DNA of 64,000 nucleotides from Auricularia sp. M13 (taxonomy: Eukaryota > Basidiomycota > Agaricomycetes > Auriculariales > Auriculariaceae). The notes under the pieces were generated by a model that saw only the letters and a list, made by a program, of their open reading frames with translations, was not told where the DNA came from and did not search any database. The position numbers and the translations under genes were made by a program. The stretch spans positions 1,984,001 through 2,048,000 of the forward strand of contig CM073197.1 in assembly GCA_037042915.1 (NCBI GenBank). Reading direction: 5' to 3'. Positions 53,815 to 64,000 of this stretch are shown in pieces. Each line of letters opens with the position of its first letter. The stretch's first letter is position 1.

Positions 53815-54025
53815 GTTTCCTGACCATAGTGCAAATGCAAATTTACAATAATTCCTTGTTCTGACTTGGCTGAGCTCTATAGAATTATAAGCATTCTTTT
53901 ATCTGAACACAACCCTCTGTTATCTTACAAGATCCTGCAGCACATGACCAAGGACTTGTCCAGTTCAACAGCATGTAAAAATCCCCACTCTAAAGGTATA
54001 GATTACGAGGTATGATAATTCACAA

Positions 54026-55031
54026 TCAACGTCGCTTCGCCTTCTGGGACTTCGGCTTAGCAGCGACCTGCTGCTGCTGCTGTGCCGCTGAGGTATCCCC
54101 AACGGTCTGCTTGAAAGCCCTGAAAGTGCGTCCGAGGTGAGCGTCGACGATATATGTATGAACAGGAAGGCATCTACCCTGCAAGGTCGCCGCTCTGAAC
54201 TGCTTGCTGAACACCAAGGATCTTCGCCTGCATGGCTTTCGCTTCCTGCATCGTTTCCGGGTCCATGGAGTTCTGTAAATTCGAAATGCTCGTCAGCGGG
54301 CAGCGGGGCGAAGTTGGTACAAGACACGCCATTATGGACGGCATGGCAAACATCATGACGCCGGTGAAGAGCATGAGCATCGTCATCGGGTTGCTGAACA
54401 TGCCCACGAGGTTGAAGCTCTCGCGCGGGACGAAGTAGTTGTTGCGCCGGCGCGCGACGAGCGCGATGGGGTGCGGGAGCGTCACATTTGCCTTGGGCAA
54501 CAGCGGCGTGCCGGGGATGTAGGGGTACACTGTGGGCGCCTTGGTGGGCTCGTCCTGCACCTCGACCAGGAACTGTGCCGATGGTCGTCAGTTGCGCTGC
54601 GAGACGCGGCGGCACGCGGCTTGACGGACCTGGTCAAAGACGAAATGCCGCGACTCCACAGAGAGAATGTACAGGCCGGGGTCCACGTCGTGGCTGGTGG
54701 GCACGGGAGATTAGCGGTAGAGACTCGACGCTGCAGCTTGCGTACAACGCGAAGTCGCCTGTGCGGCGGATGAGGCTGCACGAAGCCCGCCGTCCAGAAC
54801 TATATTCGTGCCCTGCACATCGTGTACAGCTAAACGGGCGTTTCAGATTGGATATATGGGCGGGGAGTGGCTGAGGGCGTACTATTGCACACATCATTCA
54901 GCTGCAGGAAACCGCGAATATCGCCAGCCTGTGCCAGGGCCCTGTGCGTCTTAAGGTCAGCGGTAGCCCAGCTTCTCAGCGACTTCTTCCACTTGCGGTA
55001 ATAACAACGCTGAAAGCCACGGAAACCGCAT
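54026..55031 (-). CDS. EMC7: ER membrane protein complex subunit 7 (EMC7)
   Basis: The start at 55031 gives a signal peptide, MRFPWLSALLLPQ, which splices to ALAQAGDIRGFLQLNDVCNS. This is the usual EMC7 start: a cleaved leader followed by the beta-sandwich. Then come IRRTGDFAF, HDVDPGLYILSVESRHFVFD, FLVEVQDEPTKAPTVYPYIP, RRRNNYFVPRESFNLVGMFS and the membrane helix PMTMLMLFTGVMMFAMPSIM. The short cytosolic tail is Gln-rich (AQQQQQVAAKPKSQ) and ends KAKRR at 54026. The EMC inserts tail-anchored and multipass proteins in the ER. Between about 54770 and 54870 the frame is not resolved: either an intron whose edges I misplace or a one-base slip. Assignment rests on order and composition; EMC7 identity is low across fungi. 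Confidence 0.82.
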
Positions 55032-55228
55032 TACGGACGGAGGTGTGCAGTCGAGAGACCTGTCGCGTTTGACTCCGGTTTCTCACGCCTGAGCGGACTC
55101 AATTGAAGACTGACATCACCGGAAACTCCGCTCGCCGTTTGCGAAGACAAGTTTGGATTCGTGCCACTCTCTGAAAGCATGGCGTCCCCGCAGGCACGTT
55201 GCACTCGTCCTTTCCTCTCCCTTAGCTC
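55032..55228. promoter_or_regulatory. Divergent promoter between EMC7 and the TMEM33-like gene
   Basis: These 197 bases lie between start codons at 55031 (minus) and 55229 (plus); no TATA box stands out. Both products are ER membrane proteins, so shared control would make sense, but that is inference. Confidence 0.55.
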
Positions 55229-56324
55229 ATGACCGACCCCGCTCTGATGCAGCACTACGCCTGGGCCGGTGGCCACGTCCTCTTTCTCCTCACTGCAGTC
55301 CGTTACCTGGTGGCCTGGGTAACGTTCAGCTCCTCATACTACAGCCGCTGGTATTCTGGTATGCGCTTCGCACCCTTAGCAATGCTTTTTTGACCAACTC
55401 GCGGATTCCAGCGGCCTACCTGTGCGCCCTTGTGAGCTACTCGATCGTCTGCTAGTGAGCCTGCGTGTCTTGAAGTGTTGAACGCTATACTCATCGTCAA
55501 CGCAGTAAATCCCTCGGCGTATGTTTTTTATTCCACCTATGCACACATTTTGCTGACACGGCGCGTGCAGCAACCCGTGCCCGACGCAAGTTACGTGACA
55601 CGACTTTTAACGGATGAAAACAGCCAGTGCGTCACCCATTCCCTCATCTTTGCGCATTCCCTGGACTAAACGCCCGTAGATACCTCCTCCTGGCGGCCGC
55701 ATGGTGGTTCTCGAAACCTGTGCCCAGTGCGCACCATCCCAGCATGCTCGTGTATGACGGTCGTCTGACGTGTATCCCTGTCGGCAGTCTCGCTCCTGCC
55801 CTTTACGGTCTTCTCGCTCTTCCACACCCTCACCTTTTTGCGCACGACAATTATTCCCCAGCTGCTGCAGGCTCCCCCGCCGCCAGGCCAGACCGTGCCT
55901 CCGCATGCCTTGACTAAAACAATCCAAACCTGGGTGAAGGGTGCGTTGTAACCATCCATCTACTCTCGACGATCCATTTTTCAACATTAGCCCTGCAGCC
56001 AACTATGACAAGGCAATGAATGTTGTTGCCTACATTGAAGTGGCCATTCTTGCCCGCCTCATCCTTGGCCTCCTCGTCAGGCAGAGCTCCATCATCTCCG
56101 TCATCGTTTACGTGCACTTCATCCGGACTCGCTACCTCCAGTCGCTGTACACGCGCGAAGCCTTCGCCTACATCACGGGTGTCATCGACAAACAGGTCGC
56201 GAACGCTCCGCCGCAGGTGAAGCAGGCCTGGGGCATCCTTCAGCAGGGCTGCCGCTACCTCGTGACGCGCGGCGTCATTGAGCAGCGGCCCCCGGCCCAG
56301 GCAGCGGGCGCAAAGCGCCAGTGA
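55229..56324 (+). CDS. TMEM33/Pom33/Tts1-family ER and nuclear envelope membrane protein
   Basis: After splicing, the product reads MTDPALMQHYAWAGGHVLFL, YLVAWVTFSSSYYSRWYS, AAYLCALVSYSIVCYKSLG, PDASYVTRLLTDENSQ, RYLLLAAAWWFSKPVP, VSLLPFTVFSLFHTLTFLRT, then the well conserved end TIQTWVKANYDKAMNVVAYI, EVAILARLILGLLVRQSSII and VYVHFIRTRYLQSLYTREAF. This is the pattern of TMEM33 in animals, Pom33/Per33 in budding yeast and Tts1 in fission yeast, which bend ER tubules and help place nuclear pore complexes. The introns at about 55361-55411, 55444-55494, 55730-55790 and 55938-56005 are read from the frame. The basic tail ends GAKRQ with TGA at 56322-56324. Confidence 0.9.
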
Positions 56325-57451
56325 GCGGCAAGCCGCGGCGGGCTGGATGGCGATAGAATTTCTGGAATATCGAACGAACTATTCATGCGATACGAATGTA
56401 CGCGCATTCTGTTCCCACAATTATCCCTCGCTTTGAATAAATCCTCAGAATCATCTTTCTGTGCTCTCCCATGTTGACCTGTCTACTCTCTGTTCCCCTG
56501 CGAATCGTTTTCCGCTCCTCCAACCCCTACTTTGCCCACTCCAAGTCCATTGGCGGAGACGCATGTCGTGATTGCTAACGCAATGACGCTCGTCGGTGAA
56601 GTGTGTTCACACGATGGCTGCCCGCAGGACAGCAGCACCCATCTTTTAGCGAGATTGTCCGGCAGGTCGGGGAGAACGCACCGTACTCTACAACCACTGG
56701 TAACTGAATCGATAGTTCAATATCTATACTGGCTTGACAGGTCAGCTATGCAGAATCCTGCGAGACAAGCGAGATGTATGTTAAAACCTGCGACGTCCCG
56801 GTGACATCCCATGACGGACTCTAACGGCGTTGAAAGGCCAGGGTCCCTCTTGCTACAATGTCCGTTCAGCTCACCTATTGCTCTTGATTGTCAAGGACGC
56901 TCCACTGCGGTGCCCCACCATTTCAGTGTAGACAAGTATAACGCGGATGTAACACGCTTTCAAATCCCGCATCCGTGCGCGCCTTCTGCTCGTTTTCATA
57001 CTTGACATTTATCGCTCGCAAGATTCGCAGGGCGAATGATTTTGCAGGTTCACAGGATGCAGCCTACAGCTAGCGTGTCGCTGCTCCGCTTCCAATCGTT
57101 TCACAACTCTCAGCCATTATCATATTCGCAGGCATCGTACACTTCTGAATCGGTCCCAACGCATTGGTGCCGTACTCCAAACTCATAGACCGACGTGTTT
57201 GGTCCGCACTGTCGCAGACACCGTGGTCTAAAGGCAGCCATACACATGTGCTTTTAGCACTGTCGCCATTCTTCGACCCAATCAGCGGCACGCCGGGTAC
57301 GCACGTTGCTCGCAACTACCAAGAGAGATGGCCCACTGTCGCCGAACGCGGAACACCTTCGTCTCACATGACGAATGATTGCACTGCTTGGGGACTACTT
57401 ATATCATGGATCAGCCAGCGAATATTGGCCCATCTGTTCTTCTGCGCAACG
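56325..57451. other. 1.1 kb intergenic region, no gene recognised
   Basis: This is the longest stretch without an assigned gene. It lies between two plus-strand genes. Open frames of 60-160 codons occur (for example from 56532 and from 57164, the latter running into the phytase-like reading frame), but their composition is not protein-like and none matches a family I know. No tRNA-like clover, tandem repeat or transposon end was seen. Confidence 0.5.
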
Positions 57452-59422
57452 ATGCGCTCTTTGACCCTGGTCGCTCCTTCTCTTTTCTTTGGTGCTGTCT
57501 GCTGTCTGCCTGGCACGCCTGGGCTGTATTCTCGCGCCAAGAAGGCGGATGCTACCACGCCCGACCCATCTCTGGCGACTTCAGTGCAATTCGCTGGCCA
57601 GACATTCGTCAACCGCGGGCAAGCCCCTTCAACGTTGGCTTATATGCATATTGCTAATGCCGTGTAGACTTGTGGCATTCGGCTTGATACCCTCGGACGC
57701 GAAAGACAGCTTTGGCGAGACGCTTGGAGGACTCGGGAGCGCGATCGCCATCAAACGTGGCAAGTACACCGTGGACAACGGGACGTTCAGCGGCGTGCTC
57801 GTCCTTCAACCGGATAGGGGCCACAACATTGAGGCACCCATTGATTGGCAGGTATGTGGTGCTGGCCGTATTTCAGGCACGGGCGTGGCCCACCGTCTAA
57901 ATGCGACATACCTTCCGCAGGGCCGCTTCCACACATTTGATTTCGTGCTGCAGCCTTACTATGGGACGAAGAAGCTCTCGTTCAAGGACGCACAGGATAC
58001 CCTCCAGCTGGAGTACGTGAAGACGCGCCTATTTACCGACCGCGATGATGCCCCTGTGAGCGGGGCGGATGGTCTTGCCATTCGTCCTGTAAATGCGACT
58101 TTCGAGGATCCTATATTGCCTATCCCGTGTGAGTACATGAAATCTCAGCGTTTGGGACTTTAGATTGATATATTTGGTCAGCCGTCCAAGAGAACCATAT
58201 TGCGTTCGACCCCGAAGGGATCGTGCAAAATGCCGACGGAAGGTGCGCGAAAGCAACGTACAATACTTGCCTATCCTTGCGTGACGGAAACGTACCAGCT
58301 ACTGGGTATCAGACGAATATGGCCCTACCATTCATTTGTTCGACTCGACCGGTCGGTTACTGCATAGCATGAATCCTCCTGACGCAGCCCTCCCGCGAAA
58401 GAATGGCGCCATCAACTTCACCTCAATTGTGGACCCCACAACTGGGAGAGCAGCAAACCAAGGTCTTTAGTAGAACATAATTTTCTGGATTCGAGGCTCA
58501 CTTGGCACGTAGGATTTGAGGGCTTGACGGCGTCCTCAGATGGCACCACGCTCTATGCCCTAATGCAGTCCGCACTCATTCAAGACGGCGGATCCGACAA
58601 GACTACGAACCGCTACGCGCGCCTCTTCGCATGGGACGTGCAGTCCGTCTTTAATTCTACCTCCTGGCCACCCGCACTGGTGGGCGAGTGGGTTGTACCT
58701 CTCCCTCAAAGCGACAAGGGCAAGACGTTCGCGCAGAGCGAGCTACATTTCCTCAATGACCACCAGTTCCTCGTCCTCTCGCGTGACGGAGACGGGCATG
58801 GAGATGACGACCTCAAGTCGGCGTACAAGGGCATCGATCTCGTGGACATTTCCAACGCTACCAACATTCTTGGGCAGTTCGACGGACCAATAGATGCAGT
58901 CGCACCCGGCGGCCAGCTGAGGACCGACATCGTCCCCGCGTTGTATCAGGCATTTGTGAGCCTCATCGACGAGGACCAGCTGGAGCGATTCGGTCTGCAC
59001 AACGGTGAGCATGTAGCCCTCCGTGCAATGCATTGTAGGAGCCCGATACTGAGACTAAAACGACAAGGGAAACCGGAGAACGCGCAATTGATAAACGCCA
59101 AATGGGAGTCCATCGCGCTGGCACCTGTGCAGGACGCCGCCTTCCCAGACGACTACTTCCTGTTTACTGTCGTGCGTGAACAAAGCCCATGCATTACCTT
59201 TCTCACTAATCCTCGGTCAGAGCGACAATGATTTCCAGACAACTGTATGTGTCCAAATGTAACACACAGGACACTGATAGAATGTTCGTACAGGACGGCG
59301 TAGCCTTGGGTGAACCATACGACGACGGCATCGACGTTGATACCCAGGTGTTGGTGTTTCGCGTGTCGTTGCCTTCAGTAGCGAGAGGAAGTGTAGAGCA
59401 AGCGATCAGTTTGGGCGAATGA
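57452..59422 (+). CDS. Secreted phytase-like (PF13449-type) beta-propeller protein
   Basis: ATG 57452 gives a signal peptide (MRSLTLVAPSLFFGAVCCLP). Spliced segments then read LVAFGLIPSDAKDSFGETLG, GSAIAIKRGKYTVDNGTFSG and VLVLQPDRGHN, FHTFDFVLQPYYGTKKLSFK, TRLFTDRDDAPVSGADGLAI, a SYWVSDEYGPTIHLFDSTGR segment typical of the family, GFEGLTASSDGTTLYALMQS, then WESIALAPVQDAAFPDDYFL and near the end DGIDVDTQVLVFRVSLP. This is the domain called esterase-like activity of phytase. Family members are secreted six-bladed-propeller-like proteins; activity on phytate has not been shown for most. Several potential N-glycosylation sites (NGT, NAT, NST, NSS) fit secretion. About seven short introns. Convergent with INO1, stops 338 bases apart. 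Confidence 0.8.
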
Positions 59423-59760
59423 GGCGGGGAGCGCATCGTCTCGCAGTGCAGTATTTGCGGTACGCTTGTCGCAACGAGCTCCGGCAACTCTTTGTCATGC
59501 TAGACTTGCTGCACATATAACTGGTGTGAACCGCGCTACTAGACACATATGCACTGCATAGAGCAACATTTAATGAACTTGTCAAGCCTGCAGTGAGCAA
59601 ATTCGCTTACTGTCTTCAGTCTGTTCACATGCTTGATCCAGGGCTTGACGGCCCATTGAACTCAAGAAACATATCGCAAGCACATCACGCAGAATGAAGT
59701 CACAAAAGGCATATTCTCATTGGAGATGGAGCAGTCTACAATCGATTTCGGAGCACAAGT
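59423..59760. other. Convergent 3' interval
   Basis: 338 bases between the stop of the phytase-like gene and the stop of INO1. It is expected to hold both 3' untranslated regions; I see no gene in it. Confidence 0.5.
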
Positions 59761-61507
59761 TTACCAGATGCGAGACTCGAGGAGCAGGTCGCCCTGGTGC
59801 TCAAGGCCGAGGCAAGCCTTGAGGAACTGGTCGAGGGCGTTGCGCTGGCGGTTGAGGCTGTTGACGACGTCGGTGCCCGGCTTGACAAGGGGCGCCTTGA
59901 GCATGTACGAAAGCAGCGAGAGGACCGGGTAGAGCGGCTTGAACTCGGCGTCGGTGTTGACCGCACGGTACTGAACGCGCGTGAGGAGCTCGGTGAGGAT
60001 GGTGAGGTCGAGAATGAGCGGCGTCGCGAGCAGCGAGTCCTCGCACTCGTTGAAGATGTTGATCGTCGAACGACCGCCGCCGAGGATCTCGGAGTAGTAC
60101 TCGTCGATGGCGCGCTTGGAGTCGCCGACGGCGGGCATGTACTTGATGACGACGACGTGGTCGGGGTGCTCGCCCTTGGTGCCCTTGAAGCGCTTGGCGT
60201 CCTCCTTGGAGGCGTTCGCGTCGTACGCCTTGTAGAGGAGGCGGTTGGACTCGACCATGTCGTCGACGACGGAGCTCTTGGAGATCTCCTTGCTCTTGAA
60301 CTGGGCCTCGGCGCTGAGGTTGTGGCCGTCGTTGTTGCCGAGATGGTTGTACGAGGCAATCGAGAGCGGCTTGATGCCAGCGTTGACGAGGAACTCGGCG
60401 AGGACGGACTTGAGCTTGGTCTGGCCAGACTTGAGGTCGTCACCACCGATGAATCCGCCGACCTTCTCGGCGAGCTCGATGACACCGGGAACGAAGGTGT
60501 TCTGCGGAGCACCGTTGACGAACGGCGCGTTCTCGAGCAGCGCAGCGACCGCGAAGAGCGTCGAAGGCGAAACCTCGGAATGCGACTCCTTGATGGCCTT
60601 GAGCAGGTTGTCGGCCGTGTCGTTGACGCCAGGGATGATGTCCGAGTAGCGCTCAGTGTTGGCGGTCCAGAAGACGATGATGCGGTCGAGGTCGTTGGAC
60701 TCTTTGAAGGCACGGATGTCGGCGCGAATGTGGTCAAGGTGAGCCTGCTTGTCCTTGCCGGGGATGAGGTTGTCAGCGCGCTCGGACTGGTTGGCAGCGA
60801 TGAAGTCGGGGTAGTAGATGGAGGGAAGCGGCTTGATGAGCGCCATGAGAGGCGCAATCTGGCGCTGCAGGTCGTACTCGAGCACTTCGGCGCGGCGCAT
60901 GGCCTGGTCGAGCGGAGCGCCGGAGATGTCCCAGCCGCCGAGCACGAGGTCGTTGGGGTGGACCATGGGCAGCATGTCGGAGATGGGCACATGGACGTCC
61001 TTGCCAGTGGCGGGGTCGGAGCCGAGGCGGATGGTGGACGCGCGCAGGAGCGAGCCGATGTAGTTGGGGTTCTGGGTGCCCGACTTGGTCTGCCACGAGA
61101 TGTTGTGGCGGTTGGCGAGGATGGTCGCGCAGAGCGTCGAGCCGTTGTTGCCGCCGAGACCGACCATCATGAGGCTGCATGAACGCGGTTAGCCACGCCG
61201 GCGAGCTTAAACGGCGACGAACGCACCCAGTCTTCTGGACCTTGCGGGTGGTCCTGAACTCATAGGGCTTGACGGTCGGCGTGACCTGGAACTTGCCCTC
61301 GGGGGTGCGGACGACGTCGGCGGCGCGGTAGTCGAACTTGGCGGTGATGTGCTCCTGGGTGTAGACGGTGCGGTCGGACTGGACGTCGATGGCGTGGGCG
61401 GTGCGGAGGGCGGTGGGATGGACGGGGGCGTTGCCCTGGGGGAGCTCGAACTCGGGCTCGGGCGTGGTGGTGCCCTGGGAGGAGAAAGCAGAGTGGTTGA
61501 TTGGCAT
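59761..61507 (-). CDS. INO1: Inositol-3-phosphate synthase (myo-inositol-1-phosphate synthase)
   Basis: The body matches INO1 closely: [20 protein letters not shown] (NAD-binding), [160 protein letters not shown], and the end [11 protein letters not shown]. It converts glucose 6-phosphate to inositol 3-phosphate, the first step of inositol and phosphatidylinositol synthesis. One intron near 61175-61227. The first in-frame ATG is at 61507 ([12 protein letters not shown]). The frame stays open further upstream to about 61626 but offers no ATG there, so 61507 is preferred. Codon use is highly biased, leaving a 461-codon antisense frame open, which suggests strong expression. Confidence 0.94.
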
Positions 61508-62218
61508 CCTGGGCGTGCTGGGCGAGTTCAGTATGTTGACAGAGGGGGCGCTGCGCAGTGCTTGGATCCGCGGTGACGATTGTGAACGCTGCTGAGCTGG
61601 TTCGAGTACATGCAACGACGGCACGAGACACGAGTGAGGGGTCCTGGACGAAAAACTAGCCTGGCTTTATACCGCCTGATGCTCGGTCGTCGGCCCGTCC
61701 CGCGCCCAAAATCTATCACACCATTTCACGCTTTGCACTGCTTCTAATCTCCCCTGACATTGGCCCATATGCAAGCACGGCACCATCACAGCAAGGCCGC
61801 TCTCGGGCGCCGTACATACTGTAGCATGTCTCAGCTCCCCTCCGAGTCACTGAGGATCTCGAGTTCGCATTGGGAAAGAACAACAAGGCCCACTCCGCGG
61901 CGGTCTCAGGGACCAACTGGGCAGTCGCTGCAGTCGCCGCAACGGCCCAGGCCCGCAAGCTGCAGGTGCAAAGATAGCGTCGAATAAGCTTGGCACACTT
62001 GGGGCGAATTCGCGTGAAAAATCGCGCACTAGCGATTGGCTCAACGCGTAGAGATGCCGGCCGCTCGCTCGAAAAAACGCACCCTCATCACCCCAGCGCG
62101 ATGAAAGAACTCTTCGAACCGCTTCGACACGCACAGAACGCCGCACTTTGTACGTCGGATCTACCAAACGAAGACGGAGTGCATGTATGCAAGTATCCAA
62201 TGGCCACGGTCGTCCCAG
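61508..62218. other. Intergenic region upstream of INO1
   Basis: About 700 bases between two minus-strand genes, with the INO1 5' leader and promoter on the left and the PTH2 3' end on the right. Short frames exist on both strands, but I recognise none. Confidence 0.5.
61665..61671 (-). promoter_or_regulatory. TATA-like element upstream of INO1
   Basis: On the minus strand the sequence reads TATAAAG, about 160 bases before the preferred ATG (61507). No copy of the yeast inositol-response element (CATGTGAAAT) was noticed. Confidence 0.35.
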
Positions 62219-63269
62219 CTACAGCAGCTTCAGCTTCCCCGTCACCTGGTTCACGAGTTTAACGGGCGCTGTAGAGTCAGGGATTTAGACTTCGCCTGAG
62301 CGCCCGCAGCAAAGACCACCCACCAGGACCGATGCCCAGCACAGTCCGCGAGCCCGCGGCGATCTGCGTCCGCCCTCTGTTCTGATGAGTGCATGCTGCG
62401 CCCGAGCACGGCATAATCTACGTACGCGTCTTGTATCGAACGCGCGCACACGTTGAGACTTTGCGCGACTGCCTGCAGGGTGAGCAGTTCATCTTCTGAT
62501 GAGCATTGCAACGCTATTTTCGCTTGTCTGGTGTGGACAGTGGAGGGTCCTTGTGTGTCAATGGCTGTGGGAGCGTCGGATATTCGGACGCACCCCGTTC
62601 GCTCCCAGTGTCGTAAAAGCTGCGATATATCAAGGTCATGCGGCTCGATGGCGAGAGGGTACTCGCCTGTGGATTGGTTTTGAGCAGGGTCTTGTAGCAT
62701 GCCAAAGTCGCGTGGCTGTCGCATGGCCGGTCAGCCTGCTGGATTGCGCGGGATCGCAAAGTCGCGAAATTCATCCGCAACTGAAACTCACCCGCATCTA
62801 GGCGCGTGCGCGTCGGTAATCAGTGCCCCGAACAGCAGCAACGTACTATCGCGCGCAACGCACTGCGCGGCGATTTTGCCTTTTGTCATGCCCAGATCGG
62901 TGCGCACCACGAGCACCTGCGTACGGCAGCCCAAGGTCAGCGGATCGTCGAAGCCAGCCACCAGTGACTCAACCATTTTGCATTCCTCAAAGGCGCCGGC
63001 CTGCACCTTGTCCAGCCCCTCCCCGCCGGCCTCGGACTCGCTGTCCTCGCCATCATCGCTCGTATTCGCGTCTTCTGGCGCACCCTGGCTCGTAGATCCC
63101 CGCGTTATGGGCAGTGTCGACCCGACGCCTATCCAGTACCCTACGGCGAGGGACGTAATGGCCACAGCCAGATAGGTCGCAGTGCTGGATGCTGGGAATC
63201 ATCGCAAGATAAGCGTAAACTAACACGTAACTGTGCGAAAATCTTGGACGCACCCTGGGTGGCCGCCAT
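62219..63269 (-). CDS. PTH2: Peptidyl-tRNA hydrolase 2 (Pth2/Bit1)
   Basis: Exon 1 (63254-63269) encodes MAATQ, then after a 62-base intron ASSTATYLAVAITSLAVGYW begins a membrane anchor like that of fungal and animal Pth2. An acidic linker (NTSDDGEDSESEAGGEG) follows. The catalytic domain reads KMVLVVRTDLGMTKGKIAA, then QCGHATLACYKTLLKTNPQ, LLRHWERTGQAKIALQCSSE, ELLTLQAVAQSLNVCARSIQ, GRTQIAAGSRTVLGIGP and the end VKLVNQVTGKLKLL at 62219. All Pth2 signatures are there. The conserved QCG is assembled across a 6-base exon (62792-62797). The intron 62620-62666 is GC-AG. Pth2 frees tRNA from stalled peptidyl-tRNA. The N-terminal anchor suggests an outer mitochondrial membrane location, as reported for relatives. 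Confidence 0.93.
62792..62797 (-). other. Six-base exon of PTH2
   Basis: The exon ATGCGG lies between an intron of 66 bases (62798-62863; starts GTGCGT, ends CCTAG) and one of 76 bases (62716-62791; starts GTGAGT, ends GACAG). It supplies one base of Gln, all of Cys and two bases of Gly in the conserved Q-C-G-H of Pth2. Confidence 0.8.
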
Positions 63270-63576
63270 TCGGGATGTCGGCGTTTGGGTCCGAGGGAGG
63301 GCGCGTGAGCAGCATCAGTCGGAGTTCAACTCGCGTTGCCCAGTGGCGAACGGTCTGCACATCTCGCCGGATGCCCGTTCCCGCGCTCCGTCGCTCACCT
63401 GGTCTGGACACGCCCGTCCTCGAGTCATGAAGGCCGTCTGGTTTTTACCTCTCACCTGCTCGGATCGCGGGTCGCCTGCCCCGGCTCACCTCACGACAGC
63501 TGGCGAACGCCCAAGATAAAAGGGACCAACACCCTCACGAACTGTCTCATCAGCATACCACTCCTCCCTGCTGCCC
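63270..63576. promoter_or_regulatory. Divergent interval between PTH2 and the right-edge gene
   Basis: 307 bases, if the plus-strand start at 63577 is right. Nothing else was identified in it. Confidence 0.4.
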
Positions 63577-64000
63577 ATGTCCCCCTCACGCTTTATGATT
63601 TCTCGCCTCTTCTCAGCCTTTGCTCTGCGTTCACGCTCTCCGGGTCCGACGACGACGTCAAATGTCCACGATTCCCTCCCCACGTCTTACGAAAAGTGCG
63701 TTCTCGCTGGCTCGCTGCTGTACTATTCTTTCTCACGTCCAGCATCCTCAGAGACGCCGATTCCGCTCCTAACACCCCCGTTTATGAAAAGGGCGAGACT
63801 TCGCCGACGGGCACACTGACGGCGTTCAACGATGTTCTCGGTATTCGATTCCCTGCCCTATGTCGACGCTCAGCGCTCCGGCACGGCGAGCACCGTGATC
63901 AGCCGCCTACCATCGAAACACGATGCGCCGACGACGCTCTCCGCGGAGGCGCCGGCGATTCCTCGGGCGAAGGCCAGACTCTGGTGTTCGTTTCTGGTTT
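63577..64000 (+). CDS. 5' part of an unrecognised gene running off the window
   Basis: ATG 63577 begins MSPSRFMISRLFSAFALRSR. The frame reaches TSYE, where a good donor (GTGCGT at about 63698) and acceptor (CCAG at about 63749) join to ILRDADSAPNTPVYEKGETS and PTGTLTAFNDVLG. The next exon is unclear; near the edge a frame reads GEGQTLVFVSG. No family is recognised, and the structure after about 63840 is a guess. A cleavable N-terminal targeting sequence (Arg, Ser, Phe, Ala) is possible. Confidence 0.4.

Noticed and set aside
59736-60992. 418-codon Ser/Thr-rich frame on the minus strand
   Set aside because: It is a shifted reading of INO1 itself; the composition (almost only Ser, Thr, Pro, Arg) is the usual product of reading a GC-biased gene out of frame.
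59797-61182. 461-codon open frame on the plus strand opposite INO1
   Set aside because: It is exactly antisense to a well conserved gene and arises because INO1 uses GC-ending codons, so stop codons rarely appear on the other strand. The product is a repetitive Val/Asp/Glu/Leu mix with no known domain.
61624-61624. INO1 start at 61624
   Set aside because: The open frame reaches this point, but the codon is GTG. A fungal nuclear gene should begin with ATG, and the first in-frame ATG is at 61507.

Overview
This window is nuclear DNA from a filamentous fungus, most likely a basidiomycete of the mushroom-forming class (Agaricomycetes). The reasons are very dense packing, GC-rich coding sequence, genes cut by many introns of about 45-65 bases with GT-AG (sometimes GC-AG) ends, and the gene content: a fungal HOG-pathway MAPKKK, a GH72 cell-wall enzyme, sterol glucosyltransferase ATG26, a CBS-PB1 protein of the Mug70 type and a SUR7/PalI protein. 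Coordinates of multi-exon genes run from start codon to stop codon and include introns. They come from reading the sequence by eye, not from a gene finder.

Layout, left to right. 0-11.5 kb: the 3' end of a coiled-coil gene, a large RecB-like nuclease/SF1 helicase (minus), the ribosome-biogenesis factor URB2 (plus) and a UPS2-like PRELI lipid-transfer protein (plus). 12-25.4 kb: a multi-pass membrane protein (plus), the Ssk2/Wis4-type MAPKKK (minus), DRG2/RBG2 GTPase (plus), a second, UPS1-like PRELI protein (plus), a membrane J-protein (plus) and an APH-fold kinase (minus). 25.9-40.8 kb: an RRM/zinc-knuckle RNA-binding protein (minus), a GPI-anchored GH72 glucanosyltransferase (minus), a SUR7/PalI protein (minus), ATG26 (plus), a cytochrome P450 (plus) and a 2-oxoglutarate dioxygenase (minus). 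40.8-56.3 kb: RIC1 (minus), severin/gelsolin (plus), MCM3 (minus), a CBS-PB1 membrane protein (minus), dihydrolipoamide dehydrogenase (plus), EMC7 (minus) and a TMEM33/Pom33 protein (plus). 57.4-64 kb: a secreted phytase-like protein (plus), inositol-1-phosphate synthase (minus), peptidyl-tRNA hydrolase 2 (minus) and the 5' part of an unrecognised gene (plus).

Most genes are single-copy housekeeping functions. The theme they share is membrane and lipid biology: two mitochondrial PRELI proteins, ATG26, INO1, EMC7, Pom33-like, RIC1 and SUR7/PalI. I see no transposon, virus-like element, tRNA, rRNA or CRISPR. The less ordinary features are a 6-base exon in PTH2, three successive exons of 14-16 bases in DRG2, several head-to-head gene pairs separated by only 56-200 bases, a pair of PRELI paralogues that share an intron position, a nuclease-helicase fusion with a possible SAP motif, and a possible sterol- or terpene-tailoring trio (ATG26, P450, dioxygenase). 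A few conserved genes show reading-frame slips without a convincing intron, so some single-base errors may remain in this assembly.
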